From positions 1,178,001 through 1,242,000 of the forward strand of contig NZ_CP132353.1 of the NCBI RefSeq assembly GCF_030758455.1: 64,000 nucleotides of DNA, given 5' to 3'. The position numbers and the translations under genes were made by a program. This document shows, piece after piece, positions 8,932-18,516 of the stretch. How positions within the stretch are numbered: position 1 is the stretch's first letter; each line of letters opens with the position of its first letter. The notes beneath the pieces are model-generated. The model was given only the letters and a program-made list of their open reading frames with translations. It was not told the DNA's origin and did not search any database. Source of the stretch: Erwinia pyri. Its GTDB lineage: Bacteria > Pseudomonadota > Gammaproteobacteria > Enterobacterales > Enterobacteriaceae.

Positions 8932-10068
8932 ATGGCGATTCGTTCAGCATACTGGCTCGGTCTGGGCTACTTTACCTACTTTTTTGCCTACGGCGTCTGG
9001 CTGCCTTTCTGGGGAGTCTGGCTGAAAGGCAGCGGCCTTGAGCCGGAAAAAATCGGCCTGCTTTTGGGCTGTGGCATGATTGCCCGTTTCCTTGGCAGCC
9101 TGTTGATTGCCTCCCGCGTCACTCATCCTTCCCAACTGATCACCGCGCTGCGTCTGCTGGCGATGCTGGCGCTGCTATTTGCGCTCAGCTTCTGGATAAG
9201 CGCCTTCTGGGTCTGGCTGCTGCTGGTGATGGTTGGCTTTAACCTCTTCTTCTCTCCTCTGGTTCCCCTGAGCGATGCGCTGGCGGCAACCTGGCAAAAA
9301 CAGATAGGAATGCCCTACGGACCGGTGCGGCTGTGGGGTTCGCTGGCCTTTGTGATCAGCTCGGCGTTAACGGGCGTACTGGTTAGCGCTTTCTCCACCC
9401 AGGCCATTCTGGTAATGCTCTGTGCAGGGATTGTTGCCATGACGGGCGGCATGCTGCTACGGCCTTCGGTGATGCCGCTGGGGAGTGTGAAACAGAGCGG
9501 GCGGGCAGGCTGGGCCGAATGGAAACGGATGCTGAAAGAGAGTGCGGTCTGGCGGTTCCTGCTCTGCGTAACGCTGATGCAGGGCGCGCATGCGGCCTAC
9601 TATGCCTTCAGCGCAATCTACTGGCAGGAAGCGGGCTACTCTGCCAGCGTGGTCGGTTATCTCTGGTCACTGGGCGTGGTGGCGGAGATCGTGGTATTTG
9701 CCTCCAGCAACCGGCTTTTCCGCCGCTGGGGAGCACGGGATCTGCTGCTGCTTTCAGGCGTGTGCGCCCTGGTACGCTGGAGCCTGATGGCTTCTACCAC
9801 CGCCTTACCCTGGCTGATTGTGGCGCAGATCCTCCACTGCGGCAGCTTCACCGTTTGCCATCTGGCAGCGATGCGTTTTATCGCTGCCCGAGAAGGAGAT
9901 GAGGTGATCCGCCTGCAGGCTGTCTATTCCGCACTGGCAATGGGTGGCGGAATAGCCGTAATGACCATGGTAGTCGGTGTGCTGTTCCAGCATCTGCAGG
10001 GTGACGTATTCTGGGTGATGGCACTGATAGTGGTACCAGCCTTGTTTATGCGGCCAAAAGCGGCCTGA
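8932..10068 (+). CDS. hcaT: MFS transporter HcaT, probable 3-phenylpropionate permease
   Basis: This is an inner-membrane transporter of the major facilitator superfamily, with about 12 hydrophobic segments over 378 residues. It matches E. coli HcaT in opening residues, length and position next to csiE. The start at ATG 8932 follows GGAGG with a short spacer; an upstream in-frame extension to 8881 lacks a ribosome site. The hca catabolic genes that would use phenylpropionate are not in this window, so the substrate is inferred from orthology only. Confidence 0.85.
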   Translation: MAIRSAYWLGLGYFTYFFAYGVWLPFWGVWLKGSGLEPEKIGLLLGCGMIARFLGSLLIASRVTHPSQLITALRLLAMLALLFALSFWISAFWVWLLLVMVGFNLFFSPLVPLSDALAATWQKQIGMPYGPVRLWGSLAFVISSALTGVLVSAFSTQAILVMLCAGIVAMTGGMLLRPSVMPLGSVKQSGRAGWAEWKRMLKESAVWRFLLCVTLMQGAHAAYYAFSAIYWQEAGYSASVVGYLWSLGVVAEIVVFASSNRLFRRWGARDLLLLSGVCALVRWSLMASTTALPWLIVAQILHCGSFTVCHLAAMRFIAAREGDEVIRLQAVYSALAMGGGIAVMTMVVGVLFQHLQGDVFWVMALIVVPALFMRPKAA

Positions 10069-10073
10069 GGGGA

Positions 10074-11351
10074 TCACGACTCCAGCAGCAGCCGGATGCG
10101 CTGCTGCTGATGTGCCTGTAGCGGAAGTTCCGCATGGATCAACGGCGGGGAATAGAGTGGCAGGGGCGTGGCATAAGGGGTGATCACCAGCGCAGTCCCT
10201 TTGGGGGCGCTGTTGCGCTGAAATTCCTTCACGTCCAGATATTTGATGTTCAGCGGCAGCAAGGTCAGCTCTCTGAGCTGCTGTTCAACTTCCCGCTCCA
10301 GCTCAGGGTCCTTGCCGGTTAACAGCAGCACCTGCTTCTCCTGCAGGGCGCTCTCCTGCATCAGCCAGGCACCGAATATAATGGCAATGAGTCCCATCTC
10401 TTCCTGAGAGAAAGCGAGGGCATACTGCTGTTCAAACTCTGCCACCGCGGCCTGAGTAGTTCGCAGCAGCTTAGGATAGAGGCGGGTAACTTCTTCCGTC
10501 AGGCTTTGATCGATACCCACACCAAACAGCGCCCGTTCAAGCGCCTGAGAAAGATGGGTATAGAGCTGATCGCTCAGTCCCCGATCGTTGCTGAAGCGCA
10601 TGCCGGAGAGCGCCTGGAAACGGTCAATCAACTGGCGGACAGCTTCCAGAAGCTGATGCTCATATTCATGGCGCACATTGCTGGCGCTGGGTACATGCAT
10701 CTGGCTGAACAGCAGGGCTAAAAGACCAGTTTCGCTGCTGTGCGGGGCGGTTTTACCGCGTTTTTGCCAGTGGCGCACCACTTCCCGGGCAACCTGATGT
10801 TCAATGCGCGCTGAGAGCCACGCAAGCTGAGCCTCACTGAATGTGGCGCTGGCCTGACGACAGAGAGAGTGCTGCATAAAAAGCTGCAGGAAATAGCAAT
10901 CCCGTTCGGTAAACTTGCGTGAAAGCCGCTGCGAACAGTGTTGCACCAGCGCCAGCAGGTTATGCTCGTCATAAAGCACTTTCTCTATTTGCTTCTTTCT
11001 GAGCTGCAGCTTTACCTGCGGGGCAAAATGGTCCTGCACAAAATCAGGGGCGAGCCGCAGCGCCCGGCGCAGCCAGTGAAACAGACACAGCCGCTGATCC
11101 AGTTCCGCACCGCTTATCCGGTAACCTCCTCCAGCTTCCTGTTGCAGGGCAAGCCGGTGATAGCGCTGGATTTCTGCTTCCACCTCCGCTATATCTTGCC
11201 GGGTGACCGACCCATCTACCCGATTAATCTCAGAGATTGTTTCCAGGGTTACGGTGAGATCAGGGAGATAAAGCAGTAAAAGCAAATGGCAATGACGTTG
11301 CGGACTGGAGAGGGCAGAAGGCTCGGGTGAGGGTAAGCTCATCATCTGCAA
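10074..11351 (-). CDS. csiE: stationary-phase-inducible protein CsiE
   Basis: CsiE is a stationary-phase, sigmaS/CRP-controlled protein of unknown biochemical role in E. coli. The 425-residue protein resembles E. coli CsiE across its length (QRLCLFHWLRRALRL, GLSDQLYTHLSQALERALF, IFGAWLMQE, LRELTLLPLNIKYLDVK, YSPPLIHAELPL). The central part resembles PRD-like helical regulator domains, but I see no DNA-binding motif I would trust. It converges with hcaT, leaving five bases between stops, the same arrangement as in E. coli. Confidence 0.88.
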   Translation of the reverse strand: MQMMSLPSPEPSALSSPQRHCHLLLLLYLPDLTVTLETISEINRVDGSVTRQDIAEVEAEIQRYHRLALQQEAGGGYRISGAELDQRLCLFHWLRRALRLAPDFVQDHFAPQVKLQLRKKQIEKVLYDEHNLLALVQHCSQRLSRKFTERDCYFLQLFMQHSLCRQASATFSEAQLAWLSARIEHQVAREVVRHWQKRGKTAPHSSETGLLALLFSQMHVPSASNVRHEYEHQLLEAVRQLIDRFQALSGMRFSNDRGLSDQLYTHLSQALERALFGVGIDQSLTEEVTRLYPKLLRTTQAAVAEFEQQYALAFSQEEMGLIAIIFGAWLMQESALQEKQVLLLTGKDPELEREVEQQLRELTLLPLNIKYLDVKEFQRNSAPKGTALVITPYATPLPLYSPPLIHAELPLQAHQQQRIRLLLES

Positions 11352-11478
11352 TCCCGGTAAAAAGTGACATCGCTTAGCATAGCCTGCCTGACCAGCTGTC
11401 AGAGAAAAGCAGCCAGTTTTTTTTATAGCTTTCCAGCCAGATCACAGAATTTTGCCTTATCAGGAGCAGGAACTTAAA

Positions 11479-12126
11479 TTGTTACGTTATAACCTTTCCA
11501 CTAAGCTGGCGCCGACGCTATTGTTGCTGGGGCTGACACCTTTTGCCTGGGGCCATCCGCACAGCTTTATCGATATGCAAGTGACGCTGGTGCATAAAGA
11601 AGATCGTCTCACCGGCCTGAAGATGCACTGGGTGATGGATGAGATCACCTCTGCCGATCTGCTATATGATGCCGGTCAGGCAAAGCCGGATTCCGAAGTA
11701 TGGAAAAAGCTGGCTGCAGAAGTGATGGCTAACGTGCTGGGCCAGCATTACTTCAGCGAGTTCTGGCACCAGGGAAAGGCGGTGAAATTTGATAACCTGC
11801 CGCCGGAATATCACCTTTCACGCCAGGGGCATCAGGCGGTGCTGGACTTTATCCTGCCGCTGGGCGAACCGCAGCCGCTTGCAGGCCAGCGCTACACCTT
11901 TTCAACTTTTGACCCAACCTACTTTGTTGATATGTATTACGACTCTGAAAAATCTTTGCACATTCCGCCTGAGCTGGCTGACCGCTGTCAGTTCGCTTTA
12001 AAAACGCCGAAACCTGACTCCTCAATGCAGGCATACGCGCTCTCACTCGATAAGGCTGACGCGCCGCCAGAGGGTATGGATCTGGGACGGCAGTTCGCGC
12101 AGACGGTAACCCTGACATGTCGGTAA
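11479..12126 (+). CDS. DUF1007 family periplasmic protein
   Basis: The protein has an N-terminal hydrophobic signal-like segment (APTLLLLGLTPFAWG) followed by HPHSFIDMQVTLVHKE, the hallmark start of DUF1007 proteins, which are commonly encoded beside NicO-type nickel/cobalt transporters. TTG 11479 preceded by GCAGGA seven bases away gives a plausible 215-residue product starting at LLRYNLSTKLAP; another TTG at 11452 would add nine residues. The His-Pro-His at the mature N-terminus suggests metal binding. It overlaps the NicO gene by 10 bases, so the two are translationally coupled. Confidence 0.75.
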   Translation: MLRYNLSTKLAPTLLLLGLTPFAWGHPHSFIDMQVTLVHKEDRLTGLKMHWVMDEITSADLLYDAGQAKPDSEVWKKLAAEVMANVLGQHYFSEFWHQGKAVKFDNLPPEYHLSRQGHQAVLDFILPLGEPQPLAGQRYTFSTFDPTYFVDMYYDSEKSLHIPPELADRCQFALKTPKPDSSMQAYALSLDKADAPPEGMDLGRQFAQTVTLTCR

Positions 12127-13115
12127 ACTCCTATCCCTTCCACGCCAGGCGAGGCTGGCTGCAGACCTGGCCGCTGTTTGTGATGGCGCTGGCCTTTAGT
12201 GCGGCGGGTTTTGCCGTCTGGCAGCACTGGCCGCAGATCCTGCTGCAAAGCATTCTGTGGCAAAAAACGCTGCATCAGCAAATGACCACTCTGCTTCAGC
12301 AGGTCGTCAGCCATCCACAGCAGGCGGGTCTGACGCTGATGGGCTTCAGCCTGATCTATGGCATTTTGCATGCGCTGGGGCCAGGGCATGGGAAAGTGGT
12401 GATAGCGACGTTTCTGGCCACGCATCCGACAAAAGTGAAAACCAGCCTGCAACTGACGCTGGCGGCCGCGCTGGTTCAGGGGCTGGTGGCAATTCTGCTG
12501 GTCACCGTGATGCTGGTTGTGCTGGGACTCAGCTCCCGTCAGCTGCATCTCAGCAGTTTCTGGCTGGAAAAAGCGAGCTATTTGCTGGTGGTGGGGCTGG
12601 GGCTCTGGCTTTGCTGGCGCGCCTTACGCACTATCTGGCAGGCTCTGCGTCCCTCACCGGCAATGCGGATCCGGCGCATCGTACCCAAACATCAACACAG
12701 CGAAAGCTGTGGCTGTGGGCATCAGCACGTGCCGGATAGCCAGATGCTGGATAAAGCGGTTACGGCAAAAACCAAAGCCATTGTGGTGCTGTCGATGGGG
12801 CTTCGCCCCTGTTCAGGCGCGATCATGATGCTGCTGTTTTCTAAGGTGATTGGCGTTTATGGCTGGGGAATTCTGTCGGCGCTGGCGATGGCAACCGGCA
12901 CGGCGCTGACCGTATCGGCTATGGCCCTGCTGGTGCAGGTTTCCAGGGTGCTGGCGCTGAAGCTGAGCCGGGGGAGGGCGCCTGCTGGCTGGCAAAAGGT
13001 GGGCTGGTCAGGATTATCTCTGGCTGGCGGCGTGATGCTGGTCGCGACTGGCGTAATGCTGTGGCTGAGCGCGCAACCGGCAATATCCGGCGGCATCAGA
13101 CCTCTGTTCTTATAA
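12117..13115 (+). CDS. NicO/RcnA-family nickel-cobalt transporter
   Basis: This integral membrane protein of 332 residues has about six to seven hydrophobic segments. The family motif HALGPGHGK (85-93) in an early membrane helix and GLRPCSGA in a later one fit the NiCoT/RcnA superfamily, whose members move Ni2+ or Co2+. A cytoplasmic or periplasmic loop carries the Cys/His-rich stretch HQHSESCGCGHQH, a likely metal-binding site. The gene overlaps the DUF1007 gene and probably forms a two-gene uptake or efflux unit. Direction of transport cannot be told from the sequence. E. coli lacks this pair at this position. Confidence 0.82.
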   Translation: MSVNSYPFHARRGWLQTWPLFVMALAFSAAGFAVWQHWPQILLQSILWQKTLHQQMTTLLQQVVSHPQQAGLTLMGFSLIYGILHALGPGHGKVVIATFLATHPTKVKTSLQLTLAAALVQGLVAILLVTVMLVVLGLSSRQLHLSSFWLEKASYLLVVGLGLWLCWRALRTIWQALRPSPAMRIRRIVPKHQHSESCGCGHQHVPDSQMLDKAVTAKTKAIVVLSMGLRPCSGAIMMLLFSKVIGVYGWGILSALAMATGTALTVSAMALLVQVSRVLALKLSRGRAPAGWQKVGWSGLSLAGGVMLVATGVMLWLSAQPAISGGIRPLFL

Positions 13116-13282
13116 CGGATTGGATGAAAACAGAAGTTACAGGCAGGAAAAGCTGGTGGTTGGGGAGATTAACCGGAGCGAAGAAAGCCGCTCCTGGTAA
13201 CGTCGCCCTGTTGAGGAGACCGCCAGATAACAGCCTGTATTGCCGGCTTGAAATCTGACGTGTGCTTCCTGCCGGCAGCGGC

Positions 13283-14086
13283 TTAGCGCTTCAGCGCTTC
13301 GCTCAACTCTTCACGCATGGTGGCCAGCATCGCTTTTACTACGCGTGGGTTACCGGCAACGATGTTGCCAGAAGTCAGGTAACCGTGGGCACCTACAAAG
13401 TCCGTTACCAGACCGCCAGCTTCACGTACCAGCAGTTCGCCAGCCGCAAAATCCCACGGCTTCAGGCCAATTTCAAAATAGCCATCAACGCGGCCCGCTG
13501 CGACGTAGGCCAGATCCAGCGCGGCTGAACCGGTACGGCGGAAATCTGCACACTGAGTAAACAGCTTGCCTACGATGTTGATGTAAGGCGTGGCGTGCTG
13601 CTTGAGTTTGAACGGGAAGCCGGTCGCAAGAATGGTGCCGTCCAGATCGCGTGCGGTGCTGCCGCGCAGGCGATAACCGTTAAGCTGCGTGCCCTGACCA
13701 CGAACCGCGCTGAACAGCTCATTGCGCATTGGATCGTAAACCACGGCGACTTCAGTGCGGCCTTTAATGCGCACGGCGATAGAGACGGAGAAGTGAGGAA
13801 GACGTTTGATGAAGTTGGTGGTGCCATCCAGTGGATCGATAACCCATTGCACATCCGGGTCTTCACCGGCTAACTCACCACTCTCTTCAGTAATAATGGT
13901 GTGTTTCGGATAGGACTTGCGAATCACCTCAATAATCTGGCGCTCGGCGTCGCGGTCAACATTGGTAACGAAGTCGTTGGTGCCTTTCTGGCTCGCTTCG
14001 ACAGCGTCCGGGGTTTCATAATTCTTGGTAATTAAATTTCCGGCCTTGCGCGCAGCGCGCACGGCAATGTTGAGCATTGGATGCAT
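13283..14086 (-). CDS. suhB: inositol-1-monophosphatase, SuhB
   Basis: This Mg2+-dependent phosphatase is also a component of the ribosomal RNA antitermination complex in E. coli. The metal-binding motifs are present: EESGE, DPLDGTTNF and the C-terminal KPWDFAAGELLVREAGG. At 267 residues it has the normal length. It is divergent from trmJ with 118 bp between starts, as in E. coli. Confidence 0.95.
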   Translation of the reverse strand: MHPMLNIAVRAARKAGNLITKNYETPDAVEASQKGTNDFVTNVDRDAERQIIEVIRKSYPKHTIITEESGELAGEDPDVQWVIDPLDGTTNFIKRLPHFSVSIAVRIKGRTEVAVVYDPMRNELFSAVRGQGTQLNGYRLRGSTARDLDGTILATGFPFKLKQHATPYINIVGKLFTQCADFRRTGSAALDLAYVAAGRVDGYFEIGLKPWDFAAGELLVREAGGLVTDFVGAHGYLTSGNIVAGNPRVVKAMLATMREELSEALKR

Positions 14087-14204
14087 CGTTATCTCTCACT
14101 GGATGTTAAAGAACGGGAAAACGGCGCGGATTATAGCAGGGAGATCGTAAAATGTCCTGAAAATATGATAGCATCCTCAAATTATCTCACAGACATGAAT
14201 TCCT

Positions 14205-14933
14205 ATGCTGCAGAACATTCGTATTGTGCTGGTGGAAACTTCTCACACCGGCAATATGGGCTCCGTCGCTCGCGCGATGAAGACCATGGGCCTGACCAAC
14301 CTTTATCTGGTTAACCCTCTTGTGAAGCCTGACTCTCAGGCAATAGCGCTGGCTGCTGGTGCCAGCGATGTGATTGGCGAAGCGCATATCGTGGACACCC
14401 TCGACGAAGCGCTGACCGGCTGTAGTCTGGTGGTGGGGACCAGCGCCCGCTCCCGTTCACTGCCCTGGCCGATGCTCGATCCGCGTGAATGCGGCATCAA
14501 GAGCGTAGAGGAAGGGCAGCAGGCGCCGGTTGCGCTGGTATTTGGTCGCGAGCGTGTTGGCCTGACTAACGAAGAGCTGCAGAAGTGCCATTATCATGTG
14601 GCGATTGCCGCAAACCCGGAGTACAGCTCGCTGAACCTGGCTATGGCCGTGCAGATCATCGCTTATGAGGTGCGGATGGCGTATCTGCAGTCGCAGGAAA
14701 CCGCGCAGCCAGAGTACCAGGAGTCGCCTTATCCACTGGTGGACGATCTTGAGCGCTTCTATCAGCACATGGAAAAGATGATGATTGGCAGCGGCTTTAT
14801 TCGTGAAGGAAGCCCGGGCCAGGTGATGAGCAAAATGCGCCGTCTTTATACCCGGGCGCGCCCGGAACGGGATGAACTGAACATCCTGCGGGGCATGCTT
14901 TCTTCGCTGGAAAAGCCTAAAAGCGATAAGTAA
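14205..14933 (+). CDS. trmJ: tRNA (cytidine/uridine-32-2'-O)-methyltransferase TrmJ
   Basis: This SPOUT methyltransferase methylates the ribose of nucleotide 32 in several tRNAs. The knotted SAM site is visible as [16 protein letters not shown] and [16 protein letters not shown]. The N-terminus ([24 protein letters not shown]) and 242-residue length match E. coli TrmJ. It precedes iscR, as in E. coli. Confidence 0.95.
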   Translation: MLQNIRIVLVETSHTGNMGSVARAMKTMGLTNLYLVNPLVKPDSQAIALAAGASDVIGEAHIVDTLDEALTGCSLVVGTSARSRSLPWPMLDPRECGIKSVEEGQQAPVALVFGRERVGLTNEELQKCHYHVAIAANPEYSSLNLAMAVQIIAYEVRMAYLQSQETAQPEYQESPYPLVDDLERFYQHMEKMMIGSGFIREGSPGQVMSKMRRLYTRARPERDELNILRGMLSSLEKPKSDK

Positions 14934-14963
14934 TGGCCTTACCGGCCGGCTAAAAATGAGTGA

Positions 14964-15038
14964 ATAGTTGAGTAAAACACTTGGTTAAATAGTTGACTGT
15001 TTTACCAGGGTAAATACTTGACCAAATTACTCGGGAAT
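14964..15038 (+). promoter_or_regulatory. three abutting 25-bp IscR type 1 boxes in the iscR promoter
   Basis: Three 25-base units begin at 14964 (ATAGTTGAG), 14989 (ATAGTTGAC) and 15014 (ATACTTGAC), head to tail with no spacer. Against the type 1 IscR consensus ATASYYGACT-N5-AGTCRRSTAT I count about 20, 21 and 22 matches of 25. The third copy contains a -35 element (TTGACC, 15018-15023). [2Fe-2S]-IscR represses iscR through such boxes in E. coli, so autoregulation is expected. Confidence 0.75.
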
Positions 15039-15100
15039 GTCAGACTTGCCTCCATATTTTGTTAACACCCCACCAGGGTACAACCGAGGTCGTTTACGCC

Positions 15101-15598
15101 ATGAGACTGACATCCAAAGGCCGTTATGCCGTTACTGCTATGCTTGATGTTGCACTTCACTCTCACCAGGGGCCGGTGCCATTAGCTGATATTTCAGAGC
15201 GTCAGGGCATCTCCCTCTCTTATCTGGAGCAGCTCTTCTCTCGTTTGCGTAAAAACGGCCTGGTGGCCAGCGTTCGTGGTCCGGGCGGTGGTTATCTGTT
15301 GGGTAAAGGAGCGGACGCCATTGCTGTTGGCGCGGTGATCACTGCCGTTGATGAATCGGTTGATGCGACCAAATGTCAGGGTAAAGAGGGATGTCAGGGT
15401 GGCGAACGTTGCCTGACTCACGTGCTCTGGCGCGATCTGAGCGAGCGCATCAGCGACTTCCTCAACAACATCACCCTTGCCGAGCTGGTCAACAACCAGG
15501 AGATTCTGGATGTGGCCGATCGTCAGAACAACACTGAAAAAGCGCGCGTCTCCACCGGCCGCGTGCACGAAACTATTAACGTCAATCTGCGTGCCTGA
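15101..15598 (+). CDS. iscR: Fe-S cluster-sensing regulator IscR
   Basis: This Rrf2-family repressor/activator binds a [2Fe-2S] cluster. The winged helix is at the N-terminus ([19 protein letters not shown]) and the cluster ligands Cys92, Cys98 and Cys104 are intact ([13 protein letters not shown]), with the family His following in [12 protein letters not shown] 15101 gives 165 residues; an upstream in-frame extension to 15059 is not conserved. It is followed after 132 bp by iscS. Retention of all ligands and of the promoter boxes shows that cluster sensing is still under selection even though the assembly genes are missing. Confidence 0.95.
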   Translation: MRLTSKGRYAVTAMLDVALHSHQGPVPLADISERQGISLSYLEQLFSRLRKNGLVASVRGPGGGYLLGKGADAIAVGAVITAVDESVDATKCQGKEGCQGGERCLTHVLWRDLSERISDFLNNITLAELVNNQEILDVADRQNNTEKARVSTGRVHETINVNLRA

Positions 15599-15730
15599 TT
15601 GTCGCCTGCGGCGAACCTGCCACCTGTAGCCTGCGGGCTCAGGCGGCAGTCCCCGCCCGTGGCGGCGGAATAACGTTATAATTGGTACGCAGCGAATGAC
15701 TTACATTTTGACGTATGGAGTTCAAGCGCA

Positions 15731-16945
15731 ATGAAAGTACCGATTTACCTCGATTATGCCGCCACAACCCCTGTCGATCCTCGCGTTGCCGCCAAAATGA
15801 TGGCGTGCCTGACCCTGGATGGCACCTTCGGCAATCCCGCTTCCCGTTCTCACCGTTTTGGCTGGCAGGCTGAAGAAGCGGTGGATGTTGCCCGTAACCA
15901 GGTCGCCGATCTGATCGGGGCCGATCCACGCGAAATCGTCTTTACCTCCGGCGCAACCGAATCGGATAACCTCGCTATCAAAGGGGCCGCGCACAGCCTG
16001 CGGGAGAAGGGCAACCACATCATCACCAGCCAGACCGAGCATAAAGCGGTGCTGGACACCTGCATTCAGCTTGAGCGCGAAGGGTTTGAAGTGACTTACC
16101 TTGCACCACAGAGCAACGGCGTCATTGATCTGCAACAGCTACAAGCCGCGATGCGTGAAGAGACCATTCTGGTCTCTATTATGCAGGTGAATAATGAAAC
16201 CGGCGTGGTGCAGGATGTGGCCAGCATCGCTGAGCTTTGCCAGTCGCGCGGGATCGTTTTTCATATTGATGCTACCCAAAGCGTCGGCAAATTGCCGGTA
16301 GATGTCAGCACGATCCCGGTCGATCTTCTCTCTTTCTCCGCGCATAAGCTCTATGGCCCAAAAGGGATCGGCGGATTATACGTGCGCCGTAAGCCACGTA
16401 TCCGGCTTGAAGCGCAGATCCACGGTGGCGGGCACGAGCGCGGAATGCGATCGGGTACGCTGCCTGTGCATCAGATTGTGGGCATGGGCGAAGCTTTTCG
16501 TATTGCGAAAGAGGAGATGCAGGGCGAAATGGCCCGGCTGGGTGAACTTCGCCTCAAACTCTGGCAGGGTCTCTCAGCTATTGAGGAAGTCTATCTCAAC
16601 GGCGATCTCGCTGCCGGTGCGCCAAATATCCTCAACGTCAGCTTTAATTTTGTGGATGGCGAATCGCTGATCATGACTCTTAAGGATCTCGCTCTCTCTT
16701 CAGGATCCGCCTGTACTTCAGCCAGCCTGGAGCCTTCTTACGTGCTGCGTGCGTTGGGTATTAACGATGAGCTGGCACACAGCTCGCTGCGTTTCTCCCT
16801 GGGGCGATTCACCACGGAAGAGGAGATCGATTATGCCATTCAGCTGGTGCAGAAATCGATTAGCCGCCTGCGGGCGCTCTCCCCCGAATGGCTGGCGTTC
16901 AAATCCTCCGGGCGGGACAGCCAGGATCTTGCTGCTCACGCCTGA
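15731..16945 (+). CDS. iscS: cysteine desulfurase IscS
   Basis: This PLP enzyme takes sulfur from cysteine and passes it as persulfide to Fe-S scaffolds, TusA, ThiI and others. Key residues are present: His in [10 protein letters not shown] (about 104), the PLP lysine in [12 protein letters not shown] (about 206), and the persulfide Cys in [10 protein letters not shown] (about 328). Length of 404 residues equals E. coli IscS. The body is highly conserved, but the last 20 or so residues ([19 protein letters not shown]) do not resemble the E. coli tail that ends in EWAHH. A terminator follows 29 bases after the stop. iscU, iscA, hscB, hscA, fdx and iscX, which normally follow, are absent. Confidence 0.95.
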   Translation: MKVPIYLDYAATTPVDPRVAAKMMACLTLDGTFGNPASRSHRFGWQAEEAVDVARNQVADLIGADPREIVFTSGATESDNLAIKGAAHSLREKGNHIITSQTEHKAVLDTCIQLEREGFEVTYLAPQSNGVIDLQQLQAAMREETILVSIMQVNNETGVVQDVASIAELCQSRGIVFHIDATQSVGKLPVDVSTIPVDLLSFSAHKLYGPKGIGGLYVRRKPRIRLEAQIHGGGHERGMRSGTLPVHQIVGMGEAFRIAKEEMQGEMARLGELRLKLWQGLSAIEEVYLNGDLAAGAPNILNVSFNFVDGESLIMTLKDLALSSGSACTSASLEPSYVLRALGINDELAHSSLRFSLGRFTTEEEIDYAIQLVQKSISRLRALSPEWLAFKSSGRDSQDLAAHA

Positions 16946-16974
16946 GCCTACTCCTTTGTAAACGAAACCTCCTG

Positions 16975-17003
16975 CGGGCTGAATGTTGATTCAGCCCGTT
17001 TTT
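16975..17003 (+). terminator. terminator directly after iscS
   Basis: A 10-bp perfect stem (CGGGCTGAAT, 16975-16984, with 16989-16998) with loop GTTG and five T residues. It closes the shortened isc operon and separates it from pepB. Confidence 0.9.
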
Positions 17004-17108
17004 CCATGATTTTTCAAAGTCTGATTAGACGAAAGCGAATAAAGGTTTATTGTAGTGACCGACCGTTTTAAGGACGGATAATCATTGAACCCTGTAAGGA
17101 GCCATGCG

Positions 17109-18392
17109 ATGACAACCACACCGATGAAAATAACACTGTCAACGGCAGCGGCAGACGCACGCTGGGGCGAAAAAGCGACCCTGACCAGCAATGACAGCGG
17201 AATGACCATTCATCTCACCGGCAGCGATCCCCTGATTACCATTCAGCGCGCAGCACGCAAAATTGATGCCCAGGGCATTCGCCACGTTGCCCTCGATGGC
17301 GAGTGGGATTTAGAAAAAAGCTGGGCCTTCTGGCAGGGCTATCGCAGCCCGAAAGGGGAGCGTACCGTTGAGTGGGCGGCGCTGAACGAGAGCGATCGCG
17401 CAGAATTTGACCGCCGGATGAAAGTCATCAACTGGGTGCGCGATACCATCAACCTGCCAGCGGAAGACCTCAGCCCTTCGCAGCTGGCGCAGCGGGCCGT
17501 GGATTTGCTGAATGAGGCGGGTGGTGAGGCGGTGAGCTATCGCATCACCAAAGGAGATGACCTGCGTCAGCAAGGCTATATGGGACTGCACACCGTAGGC
17601 CGGGGATCAACCCGCAGCCCGGCGCTGCTGGCGCTTGATTACAACCCTACAGGGGATGAAAACGCGCCCGTCTTCGCCTGCCTGGTCGGCAAGGGGATTA
17701 CTTTTGATACCGGCGGTTACAGCCTGAAGCCCAGTGGCTCAATGGATTCCATGAAATCGGACATGGGTGGCGCAGCTACACTGGCAGGCTCGCTGGCGTT
17801 AGCCATCAACCGTGGTTTAACCAAACGCGTTAAGTTATACCTCTGCTGTGCCGACAACATGGTGAGCGGCAATGCGTTCCGCCTGGGCGATATCATCAGC
17901 TATCGCAATGGCAAAACCGTTGAAGTGATGAACACCGATGCAGAAGGGCGACTGGTGCTGGCCGACGGCCTGATTGATGCCAGTGAACAAAATCCTGAAC
18001 TGCTGATCGACGCTGCGACCCTGACCGGCGCGGCTAAAACTGCGCTGGGTAATGACTATCACGCGCTGTTCAGCTTTGATGATGAGCTTGCGCAGTCGTT
18101 GCTGAGCAGTGCCGGGCGTGAAAATGAGCCATTCTGGCGCCTGCCGCTGGCTGAGTTCCATCGCAGCTACCTGCCTTCAAACTTTGCCGATCTGAATAAT
18201 ATTGCTGCACCATCCCATACGGCTGGCGCCAGCTCAGCGGCAGCATTTCTGTCGCATTTTGTGAAAAATTATCAGAAGGGCTGGCTGCACATCGACTGCT
18301 CCGCTACCTACCGTAAAGGCGCCGTTGACCAGTGGTCAGCTGGCGCAACGGGGCTGGGCGTACGTACCGTTGCGGATATGCTGCTGAAATAA
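17109..18392 (+). CDS. pepB: aminopeptidase B
   Basis: This M17 leucyl-aminopeptidase-family enzyme with two metal ions cleaves N-terminal residues, preferring acidic ones in E. coli. The signature [14 protein letters not shown] and metal ligands ([20 protein letters not shown]) are intact. ATG 17109 with AAGGAG seven bases upstream gives 427 residues, the E. coli length; the TTG at 17085 in the same frame is not favoured. In E. coli pepB is the last gene of the isc operon after iscX. Here it follows the iscS terminator with a 163-bp gap, so it likely has its own promoter. Confidence 0.95.
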   Translation: MTTTPMKITLSTAAADARWGEKATLTSNDSGMTIHLTGSDPLITIQRAARKIDAQGIRHVALDGEWDLEKSWAFWQGYRSPKGERTVEWAALNESDRAEFDRRMKVINWVRDTINLPAEDLSPSQLAQRAVDLLNEAGGEAVSYRITKGDDLRQQGYMGLHTVGRGSTRSPALLALDYNPTGDENAPVFACLVGKGITFDTGGYSLKPSGSMDSMKSDMGGAATLAGSLALAINRGLTKRVKLYLCCADNMVSGNAFRLGDIISYRNGKTVEVMNTDAEGRLVLADGLIDASEQNPELLIDAATLTGAAKTALGNDYHALFSFDDELAQSLLSSAGRENEPFWRLPLAEFHRSYLPSNFADLNNIAAPSHTAGASSAAAFLSHFVKNYQKGWLHIDCSATYRKGAVDQWSAGATGLGVRTVADMLLK

Positions 18393-18516
18393 GGTCAGGC
18401 CCGGATGGCTGACAGGATCGGCTGAACAGAGTCAGGGCAGCAAACAATTTGAGGCAGCGATAAGCTGCCTGCTGAGGCGGGATCGCTCCCGCCCGCGTGA
18501 TGAGCGAACTGAATAA

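Noticed and set aside
13116..13282. Small gene between the NicO gene and suhB
   Set aside because: Open frames there lack a ribosome site and resemble nothing; the stretch is only 167 bp.
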